From: Aeriscardovia sp. | Lineage (GTDB): Bacteria; Actinomycetota; Actinomycetes; Actinomycetales; Bifidobacteriaceae | Assembly: GCA_017413255.1 (NCBI GenBank) | Contig: JAFPUC010000007.1 | Coordinates: 1-64,000 of the forward strand | Direction of reading: 5' to 3' | Length of the DNA: 64,000 nucleotides | In this document: positions 1 through 7,845 of the stretch, one piece after another | Numbering within the stretch: the stretch's first letter is position 1 | Layout: each line of letters begins with the position of its first letter | Made by a program: the position numbers and the translations under genes | Notes under the pieces: model-generated | The model's database searches: none | Told to the model about the DNA's origin: nothing | Seen by the model: the letters and a program-made list of their open reading frames with translations, nothing else

Positions 1-138
1 TCCACCTTCTCCACCGCCTCCGTGGAATCTTTTGAAAACTTCAGGAAGGGCCTGTTTAGGGGCTTTGCCTTCACTGCCTCGATGTTCCTGCTTTCTTTGG
101 GGGTGTGTTTTGCAGGATTCTTTATAGGCCTGGCGTAG
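1..138 (+). CDS. crcB: C-terminal end of a CrcB/FluC-like fluoride channel (partial)
   Basis: The forward frame is open from the window edge to a TAG at 136-138 and encodes 45 residues. It begins S-T-F-S-T-A-S-V-E, which matches the conserved Phe/Thr/Ser motif after the membrane-break glycines in FluC (GGxTTFSTxS-E), followed by a last hydrophobic helix rich in Gly and Leu. FluC proteins are small dual-topology fluoride exporters of the inner membrane. The gene is convergent with the sirtuin gene, only 9 bp away. Only the last third is visible, so the family call rests on one motif plus one membrane helix. Confidence 0.6.
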   Translation, partial: STFSTASVESFENFRKGLFRGFAFTASMFLLSLGVCFAGFFIGLA

Positions 139-147
139 GAAGGAAGG

Positions 148-858
148 CTACTTTATAACTTCTTCCACCATCTTTGGAATGACCTCATCTATCGGCTTCG
201 CTATGAGCTTGGATGCAAGGCGGTCATAGGGCGTCTCCCCCTGGTTTACGATGATTAAGGGGAGGCCCATCTGCACGGCAAGTGGCGCCAGGGAAGCTGC
301 AGGATACACCCCCAGGCTTGTCCCGATTACCCACATTTCATCGCATGAGCGCATTTCGTCTATGCACTTTTCCATAGATCCGGCCGGGAGCGGTTCTCCA
401 AAGTAGACTACGTCCGTCTTTAAGATTCCCCCGCATTTTTCGCATCTGGGGTCCGGAAACGCATCCAGTTTTTCCATAATTTTTTTCGTATCGTACTTTT
501 GTCCGCATTTCATGCAGTGGCTGGTAAGGATTGTTCCGTGAAGATCCACGACTTTTTTGTTTCCGGCCTTTTCATGCAGGCCGTCAAAGTTTTGCGTGGC
601 TAAAACTCCCAAACTGCCGGCCTTTTCAAGATCGGCTAACGCAAAGTGGGCATTTGTGCACCGGGCATTCCATACGGGGCTTTCCTTTTGCCACCTCCAA
701 GAAAACTCCCTCGCCTCTTTATTCTTCATAAAGGCGTCTATGTCGTAGACCTGCATTTGGTCGGGATGCTTTGTCCAAACGCCCTGAGGGCCCCTAAAAT
801 CGGGAATTCCGGCTGAAGTTGAAATGCCCGCTCCCGTTAAAACCGCGATCTTTTTCAC
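148..858 (-). CDS. SIR2-family NAD-dependent protein deacylase (sirtuin)
   Basis: 236-aa single-domain sirtuin. Visible motifs: GAGIS near the N terminus and GIPDFRG (NAD binding), TQNFDGLHEKAG, the catalytic histidine in DLHGT, a four-cysteine zinc module (HCMKCGQ and RCEKCGG), and GTSLGVYPA. It removes acyl groups from lysines using NAD+. The longer open frame to 1065 runs antisense-like over pduO; the start chosen is GTG at 856-858, preceded by AAGGAGGA and overlapping the pduO stop by 4 bp (GTGA), so translation is probably coupled. It is the last gene of the leftward nrdJ / cobalamin run, which suggests a link between NAD-dependent deacylation and this pathway; that link is inference. 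Confidence 0.92.
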   Translation of the reverse strand: MKKIAVLTGAGISTSAGIPDFRGPQGVWTKHPDQMQVYDIDAFMKNKEAREFSWRWQKESPVWNARCTNAHFALADLEKAGSLGVLATQNFDGLHEKAGNKKVVDLHGTILTSHCMKCGQKYDTKKIMEKLDAFPDPRCEKCGGILKTDVVYFGEPLPAGSMEKCIDEMRSCDEMWVIGTSLGVYPAASLAPLAVQMGLPLIIVNQGETPYDRLASKLIAKPIDEVIPKMVEEVIK

Positions 859-1421
859 TCTTCCTCCTTGGCTATAATCTCCTCTATGCCTTCCTTTTTG
901 TTTGCAAACCTTGCCATGGCAAAAAGAAAATCGGAGAGCCTGTTTATAAAGGCCAGATCTTCTTCCCGGATAGGCTCGGATCCCGTTTGGTTGTAAGCCA
1001 CACAGCTCCTCTCCGCCTTCCTTACCAGGGTGCGGGCAAAGTGAAGCCTGGCCGCCGTCGGGCATCCCGTGGGCAAAATGAACTCGTGAATGGGCTCTAC
1101 CTGTCCCATGAACTTGTCTATATCCTTTTCAAGATCCTCTATGTCGCTCTTGCTTATGATCGTTTTTCCTGCCGCAATATCGCACTGCAGCCTGTAGAAC
1201 CGGTGCTCCAGCTTTAGGAGGGATGGGCGGAGGACTGAAAGAGACGAGGGTATGGTGGATATCACCACTCCGATATAGGACTGGGCGGCGTCCAGGTTGC
1301 CCACGGCTTCCACTTTAAGGGCGGATTTTGGCGTCCTTGTCCCGTTGTACTGGCAGGTTATCCCGCCGTCCCCCTTGCGGGTGTAAAGCTTTGAAAAGCT
1401 TTCTTTTTTTTCTTCAGCCAT
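855..1421 (-). CDS. PduO-type ATP:cob(I)alamin adenosyltransferase
   Basis: 188 aa. The N terminus carries the family P-loop-like motif KLYTRKGDGGIT, followed by KVEAVGNLDAAQSYIG (Glu/Asn/Asp motif) and a C-terminal helix set with the conserved LNRLSDFLF-type segment (here INRLSDFLFAMAR). The enzyme transfers adenosyl from ATP to cob(I)alamin to make coenzyme B12, the cofactor required by the class II reductase encoded upstream in the same orientation. Start ATG has a strong AAGGAGG 6 nt upstream. The gap to the upstream cbrT-like gene is about 360 bp and contains a gene on the other strand, so a separate promoter for pduO-sirtuin is possible. Confidence 0.93.
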   Translation of the reverse strand: MAEEKKESFSKLYTRKGDGGITCQYNGTRTPKSALKVEAVGNLDAAQSYIGVVISTIPSSLSVLRPSLLKLEHRFYRLQCDIAAGKTIISKSDIEDLEKDIDKFMGQVEPIHEFILPTGCPTAARLHFARTLVRKAERSCVAYNQTGSEPIREEDLAFINRLSDFLFAMARFANKKEGIEEIIAKEEE

Positions 1422-1468
1422 TTTTTCCTCCTTGTAGGATTTAATAGGAATAAAAGAAAGCGAGGAAA

Positions 1469-1834
1469 ATGTTAAGCAGATTTTCGTGGTTCAATCTGGC
1501 CTCCCTTATATTCTCCGTCACTTCCATTGTTCTCCTCTTCCCCTTCCTTTGGGGTTGGGGGGCTTTTTGGTTTTCTTTGGACCTTTTCGCCCTTCTTTTT
1601 TCCCTTTCCCTTCCACTCTTTCCCGAAGGCTTTATGGGAAAAGGAAGGCGCCCCCACTATGTTCTTGTTTCTTTCAGCCTGGAGGCCCTTGCCTGCTCGC
1701 TTTCCTTCGCCTTCCCCTTCCCCATCTGGGTCCCCATACTTTTCGGGTGCCTTTTTTGCATTCTTTTGTTATTTCTTTTCATCCCTCCCCTCTCGCTCTT
1801 TTGCAAAGCTTTAAGGCCCAGGGCCAGGAAATAG
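1469..1834 (+). CDS. small multi-pass membrane protein, unknown
   Basis: 121-aa ORF with four strongly hydrophobic stretches rich in Phe, Leu and Trp (for example LWGWGAFWF near residue 30) and a basic C-terminal tail (RPRARK). ATG preceded by GAGG. It lies opposite the leftward cobalamin operon, divergent from pduO (47 bp) and overlapping the 3' end of the cbrT-like gene by 56 bp on the other strand. The general pattern recalls small DUF4190-like membrane proteins, but I do not recognise the family. A pyrimidine-rich strand can produce spurious hydrophobic ORFs, so this could be a shadow, although no better gene occupies the 360-bp gap. Confidence 0.45.
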   Translation: MLSRFSWFNLASLIFSVTSIVLLFPFLWGWGAFWFSLDLFALLFSLSLPLFPEGFMGKGRRPHYVLVSFSLEALACSLSFAFPFPIWVPILFGCLFCILLLFLFIPPLSLFCKALRPRARK

Positions 1835-2465
1835 CCAAAAACACCGCCGTACACACTCCGCTTAAAGTGTCTCCAAAAAAGCCCTGGGCGATGACGAAGC
1901 CAAGCATCTTCCAATCAAACTGGCGAAGGTAGAGGAAGTAGTAGAGGTTTAAAAGAAAGCCGTAGGCCCAGCCGGAAAAAAGACCTCCCAAAGCCAGAAC
2001 CCACCTTCTCGCCTTCCTGTCTTTAAAGGCCCCCGCCGCCATTCCCAAAAGCCCCCAGGCCAGCATCTGCCACGCCGTCCACGCGCCCTGGCCAAGATAA
2101 AAGTTCGACACGAGCGGCACCAGGGCTCCGGCCAGGAAGCCCTCGGAAGGCCCCATGGAAAGGCCTGCCAAAATCACGAGGAAATTGGTAAACTCTATGC
2201 CCTCCACCGGGATTCTTATAAGCCTCAGGGCGCAGGCGAGGGCCGTAAGGGAAGAGAGGAGGGCGACGCTTCTCGCAGATATTTTTTTTGCCTCCCACGC
2301 CCAGACGCTTAAAGCCGACAGGCACGGAATGGCCGCCGCCGCAAAGGCGAAGGCCAAAGAAGCCTTAAAAAAGCAGGTAAGGCATAAGAGGCCTACCGAG
2401 GCGAGGAAGCTTATGGCCAAAATCCACGCCCTCAACGCGGCACTGTTTTTTATTGCGGTTTTCAT
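1779..2465 (-). CDS. cbrT: ECF transporter substrate-binding (S) component, probably cobalamin (CbrT-like)
   Basis: 228-aa integral membrane protein, about six hydrophobic segments. The segment around residues 120-160 contains GPSEGFLAGA followed by SNFYLGQGAWTAWQMLAWG, very like the GQGPWTPWQM motif of the predicted cobalamin S component CbrT. S components bind the vitamin and dock on the shared energizing module. Start ATG overlaps the stop of the fused ATPase gene by 4 bp (ATGA). The same-strand neighbours are EcfA, EcfT, a B12-dependent reductase and a cobalamin adenosyltransferase, which supports cobalamin as the substrate. Related S-component families have similar motifs, so specificity is inferred from context. 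Confidence 0.8.
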   Translation of the reverse strand: MKTAIKNSAALRAWILAISFLASVGLLCLTCFFKASLAFAFAAAAIPCLSALSVWAWEAKKISARSVALLSSLTALACALRLIRIPVEGIEFTNFLVILAGLSMGPSEGFLAGALVPLVSNFYLGQGAWTAWQMLAWGLLGMAAGAFKDRKARRWVLALGGLFSGWAYGFLLNLYYFLYLRQFDWKMLGFVIAQGFFGDTLSGVCTAVFLAISWPWALKLCKRARGEG

Positions 2466-3874
2466 AAGCAGTCTTTCAAGGTAAGGATGTTTTTTTGCGG
2501 AAAGGCTCTGTTGAAGGGGGTGGTAAAGAAGGTGCGGCCGCCCACCAGCTCCCGGCTAGGCCCCAGAAAGGCCTTTTTTCCTTTAAGAAGGCAAAGGGCC
2601 CTGTCTGCAAAGGAGGCGCAAAAAGCGGGGTCGTGGGTGGAAAAAACTACAAGATCCCCGTTTTGCGCCCTCTGCCTGATTTTTTCCCCTACCTGCATTC
2701 GGGCAGAAGAATCCAGATTTTGGCTTGGCTCGTCTAAAAGGATTACTTTTTTCCCGCTTTCCAGCGCCAAAAAGTCGGCCCTTTTCTGCCTTTCTCCAGA
2801 GCTTAGGGGCAAAAGCTCCTCTCTTCCAAGGCTTTTGCCTTCCTCTAAGGCAAGGAGGGGGAGGGGATCTTGGGGAAGAAAGAAAATCTCCTTTTTTTCC
2901 TTTCTCCACACCTTCCCAAATCTCGGTTTCTTAAGGCCTGAAAGGAGGCTTAAAAGCGTGCTCTTCCCGCTCCCGTTTTCACCCACCAGGGCCAGGCTTT
3001 CTCCGAAAAAAGCGGAAAAGGAAAGGTCGAAAATATCTAGCGAAGGGGAAGAGGGCCATGCAAAAGAGAGGTGGGAGGCCCGGATGGCTTCTTCTTTCCC
3101 CGCTTCTTCTTCCCTTGTGGGGCAAGGGGGAAGGGAGAGGGGGATAAAAGAAGCCTCCTTTAAGGTCAGGGGAGGGGAAAAGCCTTTGGAAAGATAGAGC
3201 TTTTGAAAATCCGGTATCAGATCCTTTTCCCCCTTCTTCCAAAGATCTTCCATCGCTTCCTTCGCCGCGCCCATTGCCAGCACTTCTCCTTTTTCCAGTG
3301 CCAAAATGCGGGGAGAAAGGGAAAGGAGCCCTTCCAAGTCGTGCTCGGCTATGAGAAAGGAAATCCCGAGTTCCGAATTTAAAGAGGAGATGAGGGATGA
3401 AAGATGCCTTTTTGAGATGGCGTCCAAAGGCGAGAGGGGCTCGTCTAAAAGGACGAGGTCGGGGCTCTGGCAAAGGGCCGCGGCCAGGGCGCAGATTTCC
3501 AGCTGCCCTCTGGAAAGGGAAGAAAAGGGAGAGTCTAAAAGGTGGCTTATACCCAAAAAGGCCAGAACGTCGAAAACCTGAAGGTCATGGGCCCCCCATA
3601 TTTCCATTTCTTCCCTCAGGCATCCCCCCAGCATTGAGGAAGAGGGATTTTGGGGGACGAAGGCCAGGGAAAAGGAGGGGGAGGGAAGGAGGACGCTTCC
3701 GGCGCTCTTTTCCTTTTCTCCGCACAAAACCTTTAAAAGGGTGGTCTTTCCACTGCCGTTTCTGCCTAAAAGGGCGGTGACGGAAGAAGGGGGAATGGAA
3801 AAGGAGATGCCGCTTAGAACCTTCCTTCCCCCATTTGCAACTTCCAGCCCCTCTACCCTAAGGCAGCCGCCCAT
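2462..3874 (-). CDS. ECF transporter fused duplicated ATPase (EcfA1-EcfA2 type)
   Basis: 470 aa with two complete ABC ATPase domains in one chain. Domain 1 (about residues 5-205): Walker A GRNGSGKTT, signature LSRGQLEI, Walker B LVLLDEPLSPLD, H-loop AEHD. Domain 2 (about residues 265-440): Walker A GENGSGKST, signature LSSGERQKR, Walker B VILLDEPSQNLD, H-loop STHD. It powers the ECF vitamin importer. In most ECF systems the two ATPases are separate proteins; fusion gives a fixed heterodimer. Start ATG follows AAGGAGGGG. It overlaps the ecfT end by 22 bp and the cbrT-like start by 4 bp. Confidence 0.93.
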   Translation of the reverse strand: MGGCLRVEGLEVANGGRKVLSGISFSIPPSSVTALLGRNGSGKTTLLKVLCGEKEKSAGSVLLPSPSFSLAFVPQNPSSSMLGGCLREEMEIWGAHDLQVFDVLAFLGISHLLDSPFSSLSRGQLEICALAAALCQSPDLVLLDEPLSPLDAISKRHLSSLISSLNSELGISFLIAEHDLEGLLSLSPRILALEKGEVLAMGAAKEAMEDLWKKGEKDLIPDFQKLYLSKGFSPPLTLKEASFIPLSLPPCPTREEEAGKEEAIRASHLSFAWPSSPSLDIFDLSFSAFFGESLALVGENGSGKSTLLSLLSGLKKPRFGKVWRKEKKEIFFLPQDPLPLLALEEGKSLGREELLPLSSGERQKRADFLALESGKKVILLDEPSQNLDSSARMQVGEKIRQRAQNGDLVVFSTHDPAFCASFADRALCLLKGKKAFLGPSRELVGGRTFFTTPFNRAFPQKNILTLKDCL

Positions 3875-4656
3875 GCCCTTTCCCCTCCTTCAAGAAGGTA
3901 GGGAAGGGAGGCCAGGAGGGGGGAAGAAACCAGGGGGAAAACTTTCCAAAGAAAGCAGAGGGAGCAAAGAAGCAGGGAAAGGAAGATAAAAACCCAGGAC
4001 TTTAAGGGCATCTTTCCCCCTTTCTCCTTCCCCTTCTCCTTTTCCAAAAGCCTCAGCCTTTCTATCTTTTCCCCCGGCATGCAAAGCGCCATGGCCAAAA
4101 GGGCGTATATCATCTGCTTTGCATGCTCCCTTCCCTTCTTTTTAAAAAGGGAGGGCTTTTTGCCTTCGACTTTTAAAATGTCAAAAAGGTTGCGCGAAAG
4201 GGAGGCAAAGGAGAGCACCATAGCCGAGCTCACCTCCACCGTCAAAGCCGAAGTTGCAAAGGCCTTGCTTCTGATCTTTCCGCTCCCCTTCCTTTCCCTG
4301 GCCCTGTTTTGGAAAACCGCGGCCAGGCAGATGTTTATAAACCCTATAGAAAGGAACGCCGCTTCCTTCAGCGCGGGAAAAGTGGCTTTGAAAATGAAAA
4401 AGCGCCAGAAGGCATTTCCCTGGCCGAATGTAAAAAGGGTGATTATAAAAATTACGCAGGCGGGGGCCAAAGAAAAATAAAAGGCCCTGAAAATCCTCTT
4501 TCTCTCCCCAAAGATTGCTTCCGATCCCATGGCAACTGCAAAAAACTCCCCCTGGGCCCACAGGCTCTTCATGGAACTTAAAGCCGCCGTCTGGGCGGCA
4601 AAGTAGACCAAAAGGGAAAGGGAGGAGAGGCGGTAGAAGGGAAAGGAGCGGATCAT
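3853..4656 (-). CDS. ECF transporter transmembrane scaffold (EcfT-like)
   Basis: 267 aa with about five or six hydrophobic segments and a long basic cytoplasmic stretch around residues 120-215, as in EcfT, which couples the ATPases to the S component. The canonical Ala-Arg-Gly coupling motifs are not obvious: the region where they are expected reads CMPGEKIERLRLLEKEKG. The call therefore rests mainly on position between the fused ATPase and the reductase and on membrane topology. ATG overlaps the reductase stop by 4 bp (ATGA), so translation is likely coupled. The divergence suggests a module dedicated to one S component rather than a shared EcfT. Confidence 0.75.
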   Translation of the reverse strand: MIRSFPFYRLSSLSLLVYFAAQTAALSSMKSLWAQGEFFAVAMGSEAIFGERKRIFRAFYFSLAPACVIFIITLFTFGQGNAFWRFFIFKATFPALKEAAFLSIGFINICLAAVFQNRARERKGSGKIRSKAFATSALTVEVSSAMVLSFASLSRNLFDILKVEGKKPSLFKKKGREHAKQMIYALLAMALCMPGEKIERLRLLEKEKGKEKGGKMPLKSWVFIFLSLLLCSLCFLWKVFPLVSSPLLASLPYLLEGGERAWAAALG

Positions 4657-6830
4657 CGAACGGGGCAGGCGCCTCCGGCGCAGTCGCTTTGCCCCACAAT
4701 TTCCAACTGCGCTTCCTCGGTCGCATCCCCGAATGCGGCCTCGGGATCTGCGCTGATGGTCTCCTGCATGGCTTCGTACCTTTCCTCCCCTATGGCCTCT
4801 TTGGGCATTTGCGCGTATCCGCCGTCTACGTATTGGAGAAGGGAAGTCGACTTTATCTTTCCTGCGTAGGCAGAAAGGATGGAAGGCAGGCTCCCTTCTT
4901 CCTCTTTTCTAAAGGTCACGGTGCAGCTCACGGCGTTGTCTGACCAGTAGCGCTGAAGGAAGGCCTGGGTTGCCAGCTGCTCTGAAGCGGAGACGTCGCC
5001 TGCGCTGGCAAAAGTGTCGAGATCGGCCCCGAAGGGCTTTACCGGAAATTCCACGCACATTGTGTGCTTGTTATAGATGTCTGCCTCCACTTTGTATCCG
5101 CATTCCTTCAGCACCGTCACCAGGGGGTCTTGATCTTGGAAGCGGATCCTTTGTATAAAGTGTCTGGCCCACTGGAAGTGCATTCCTTCGCTGGCCCCCG
5201 CCAGCTTGGCCACGGTTCCGGACGGCTTTACGGTGGTCAGCTTTCTTGAAGGGAAGCATCCAAGGGCCTTGCTGTATTCTTCGTCCGCCTTTTTGACGCT
5301 CCCATAAAGATCGCTTAAAGCTTTCGCGATTTTTTCGTTGTATACGGGCTTTCCATCTTCCCAGCCGATTACCGCCCTGGAGCCGAAGCGGGAGAGGAAC
5401 CAGTCCTGTATCCCCGAAAGGCTTACCCCCAGCCTTCTGTTTCTTTCTATCGCATTCCTGCTTATCTGCCAGTCATAAGATCCGAAAGTGACCCTCTTGG
5501 CAAACCTGGCGGCAAGGGCCGCCACTTCCCCAAGGTCCCATCCGTTTTCCTCGGCGATCGCGGGAAAGATCTCAAACAGGTTGCAGGGCTCCCCGTCTTC
5601 GAGGGTAATTTCCCCGCACGGGTTGGTCCCCATGGCCAAAGGATCTGCTTCGGGGTTAAATCCGTCCGCGAGGCGCCCGAAGTTTCTAGACAGCTCCAGA
5701 TCCACTACGCCCGGTTCCCCGTTTATCACCACCTCCTTGGCCACTTCTCTGAACTGCTCTTTTTTGCCGTTGGTAACTACGGAGTTATTGGAGGCCCACC
5801 TGTGGTGCATGAGCTTTTCCGGGTCCTGCTTCATTTTCCTGAACGCTTCGTCATCCCAGTCCCCCAGCGCCAGCTCTGCGCTTCTTCTAACGTTTCCGGC
5901 GACAACCGCTTTTCCTATGAGGTTTCCGATGTCGGTGGCGTCTACCGAAGACAGCCGCCTTCCTACGGCCTCGTTTAGGATTTTATTTGCATCCAGCAGC
6001 ATCTCCACCAGGGGGCCGGCCCCAGAGGCCGTGCCTCCAAAGCCTTTTATCCTCTCTCCCCTGGCCCTAAGATCCGACACGTCTATAGAAAGGATAGGAG
6101 AGGGGCCGTAGGAAAAGTGCGAATCTACAAGGTAGGCCAGGGCTTCTACCCACCCCTCCCGGGAGTCTGTCACCCTGAGGGTTTCTTCCCCTTCCCTCTC
6201 TTCTTTTTGGGAGAGGGGAATGGCGCCCGCTTCTTTGGCCTCTTCAAAAGATCCGTTGGCCGAATCGATAAAGACTTTAAGATTTACCGGCCTTTCTACC
6301 GGAGGCATTTTGGAAATGTTGTCCCGGGTAACGGAAAAGCCTACCCCGCCCCCCTTCATAAGCTCGTCGAAAGTAAAGGCGAAGGGCATGGAGACGGCCT
6401 TTTGGTCAGGGGAAAGGTAAGGAGGCAGCACTTTGGATTGCCCGTAAGGCTGGGGCTTCATGGAAATAAACCAGCAGTTGTTTAGAGAATCGCCGTGCAT
6501 CCTCTGGTACCTGGTTCCGCTTACCCATAGGTTCCTTCCGGAGGGGGTGGCGGAAAGGGAGTAAATAAGGGAAAAGAGTTTTTTTGCCTCCTCCTGCATT
6601 TCGGCTTTGGCCTTTTCGTCCCCTTTTTCCAGCCTGGGATCGAGGTTTACGTTTCCCTCCACCACTCTCTTCACGGTTTCAGGCCAGGTCTCTGTCCTTT
6701 TTTCATCCTCCAAAAACCTTGCATAGGTCCTTTTGTAGGTGATCCATCCCAGGGGGCCCCAGTGGGGCTTTACGTCCCTTACGACTTTCCCTACAAAATC
6801 GGGACTTAGCTCCACCGCGTATCCACTCAT
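4653..6830 (-). CDS. nrdJ: Adenosylcobalamin-dependent ribonucleoside-triphosphate reductase (class II, monomeric)
   Basis: 725 aa from the chosen start. It follows the Lactobacillus leichmannii RTPR along its whole length: NNCWF places the first active-site Cys at residue 119, NPCGEI and EPCNLF give the other Cys/Glu/Cys site, and the tail CAGGACPVR supplies the re-reducing cysteine pair. It reduces NTPs to dNTPs with coenzyme B12 and thioredoxin. An in-frame ATG at 6864-6866 has little RBS; the ATG at 6828-6830 follows AGGGGGAAAG and matches the L. leichmannii N terminus, so it is preferred. First gene of the cobalamin-linked leftward run, with two NrdR-like boxes upstream. Confidence 0.97.
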   Translation of the reverse strand: MSGYAVELSPDFVGKVVRDVKPHWGPLGWITYKRTYARFLEDEKRTETWPETVKRVVEGNVNLDPRLEKGDEKAKAEMQEEAKKLFSLIYSLSATPSGRNLWVSGTRYQRMHGDSLNNCWFISMKPQPYGQSKVLPPYLSPDQKAVSMPFAFTFDELMKGGGVGFSVTRDNISKMPPVERPVNLKVFIDSANGSFEEAKEAGAIPLSQKEEREGEETLRVTDSREGWVEALAYLVDSHFSYGPSPILSIDVSDLRARGERIKGFGGTASGAGPLVEMLLDANKILNEAVGRRLSSVDATDIGNLIGKAVVAGNVRRSAELALGDWDDEAFRKMKQDPEKLMHHRWASNNSVVTNGKKEQFREVAKEVVINGEPGVVDLELSRNFGRLADGFNPEADPLAMGTNPCGEITLEDGEPCNLFEIFPAIAEENGWDLGEVAALAARFAKRVTFGSYDWQISRNAIERNRRLGVSLSGIQDWFLSRFGSRAVIGWEDGKPVYNEKIAKALSDLYGSVKKADEEYSKALGCFPSRKLTTVKPSGTVAKLAGASEGMHFQWARHFIQRIRFQDQDPLVTVLKECGYKVEADIYNKHTMCVEFPVKPFGADLDTFASAGDVSASEQLATQAFLQRYWSDNAVSCTVTFRKEEEGSLPSILSAYAGKIKSTSLLQYVDGGYAQMPKEAIGEERYEAMQETISADPEAAFGDATEEAQLEIVGQSDCAGGACPVR

Positions 6831-6911
6831 TCTTTCCCCCTGGGCTGTTTTAAATTTATTTCTCATCTTTTTCTTACTGAAAAAGATGATAGTTCAGATA
6901 AAGGATAATCC

Positions 6912-6927
6912 ACACTAGATATGGAGT
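6912..6927. promoter_or_regulatory. Putative NrdR box, proximal
   Basis: The 16 bp ACACTAGATATGGAGT resemble the NrdR consensus acaCwAtATaTwGtgt, the operator of the dNTP/ATP-sensing repressor of ribonucleotide reductase genes. It sits about 80 bp upstream of the nrdJ start and pairs with a second box whose centre is 21 bp away, two helical turns, as expected for cooperative NrdR binding. No nrdR gene lies in this window. Confidence 0.65.
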
Positions 6928-6932
6928 ACAGC

Positions 6933-6948
6933 CCACTACATGTAGTGG
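6933..6948. promoter_or_regulatory. Putative NrdR box, distal (perfect palindrome)
   Basis: The 16 bp CCACTACATGTAGTGG form a perfect inverted repeat matching the core of the NrdR consensus (CACTA...TAGTG). It lies between nrdJ (left) and rsmI (right), so it could in principle affect both, but NrdR control of nrdJ is the simple reading. Confidence 0.7.
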
Positions 6949-7008
6949 TTCGACACTTAATTTAATATAAATGTGACTTGCTTTGACATGCCGGAAAGGA
7001 GGGGGGAA

Positions 7009-7845
7009 ATGAAAGAAAACGCTGGGGTGCTCACCATCCTCTCTTCCCCCATAGGAAACGATTTGGATCTTTCTCTGAGGGCAAGAAAAGAGCTGGAAGA
7101 AGCGGATTTGATAGCAGCTGAGGACACGAGGCGGTTTTGGGATTTGTGCCGCAGGGAAAAAATAAGGCCCAGGGGGAGGGTTGTTTCCTACTACGACCAG
7201 GTGGAAAAAGAAAAAGCCGGGAAAATAGTGGAAACGGTTTTGAGGGGCGAGAGGGCGGTTTTGATTTCCGACGCCGGAACCCCCGTTATCAATGACCCGG
7301 GGTACGTGGTTGTAAACGAGGCTTTGGAAAAGGGGGCAAGGGTGACATCCTGCCCCGGGCCGTGCGCAGCGGTGTGTGCGCTGGTGCTCTCGGGCTTTCG
7401 TGCCGACAGGTTCTGCTACGAAGGGTTTATAGCCAGAAAGGAGGGGGAGAGGAGGGAGGAGTTTAGAAGGCTCAAAGACGAAGAGAGGACGAGCATCTTT
7501 TACGAATCTGCAAAAAGGCTGCAGGAAAGCCTAAAGGAGATGGAAGAGGAGATTGGGCCCGATCGCAGGATCTGCATCGCCAGGGAGCTTACAAAAGAGC
7601 ACGAACAGATCCTTCGCACCACACTCGGGGAAGCAAAAAACCTTAAAGGTATTATAGGAGAGATTGCGCTGGTGGTAGAAGGGCGGCCTGAAAGAAACGG
7701 GGACGCCCGAGACTTTGTCGAAGAGGCCGAGCAAAGGGCCCTGAAAGGCGAAAGGCTAAAGGACGCGGTTAAAGAAATCGCAAGAAGAGAAGCGGTCTCC
7801 CCTCGCGAGCTCTACCAGCTGGTTCTGGAGAAGAGAGAAAAATGA
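7009..7845 (+). CDS. rsmI: 16S rRNA (cytidine1402-2'-O)-methyltransferase RsmI
   Basis: 278 aa tetrapyrrole-methylase fold. Motifs: LSSPIGNDLDLSLRA, IAAEDTR near residue 40, LISDAGTPVINDPGY near residue 85, CPGPCAAVCAL, and ARELTKEHE. It 2'-O-methylates C1402 of 16S rRNA using SAM. The frame opens with GTG at 6973, but ATG 7009 follows AAGGAGG at 6996-7002 and fits the family N terminus. Its stop overlaps the metG start by 4 bp (ATGA), starting the rsmI-metG-tatD-gnd string. Confidence 0.95.
   Translation: MKENAGVLTILSSPIGNDLDLSLRARKELEEADLIAAEDTRRFWDLCRREKIRPRGRVVSYYDQVEKEKAGKIVETVLRGERAVLISDAGTPVINDPGYVVVNEALEKGARVTSCPGPCAAVCALVLSGFRADRFCYEGFIARKEGERREEFRRLKDEERTSIFYESAKRLQESLKEMEEEIGPDRRICIARELTKEHEQILRTTLGEAKNLKGIIGEIALVVEGRPERNGDARDFVEEAEQRALKGERLKDAVKEIARREAVSPRELYQLVLEKREK

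Noticed and set aside
139-147. Shared terminator between the FluC-like gene and the sirtuin gene
   Set aside because: The 9-bp gap has no stem-loop.
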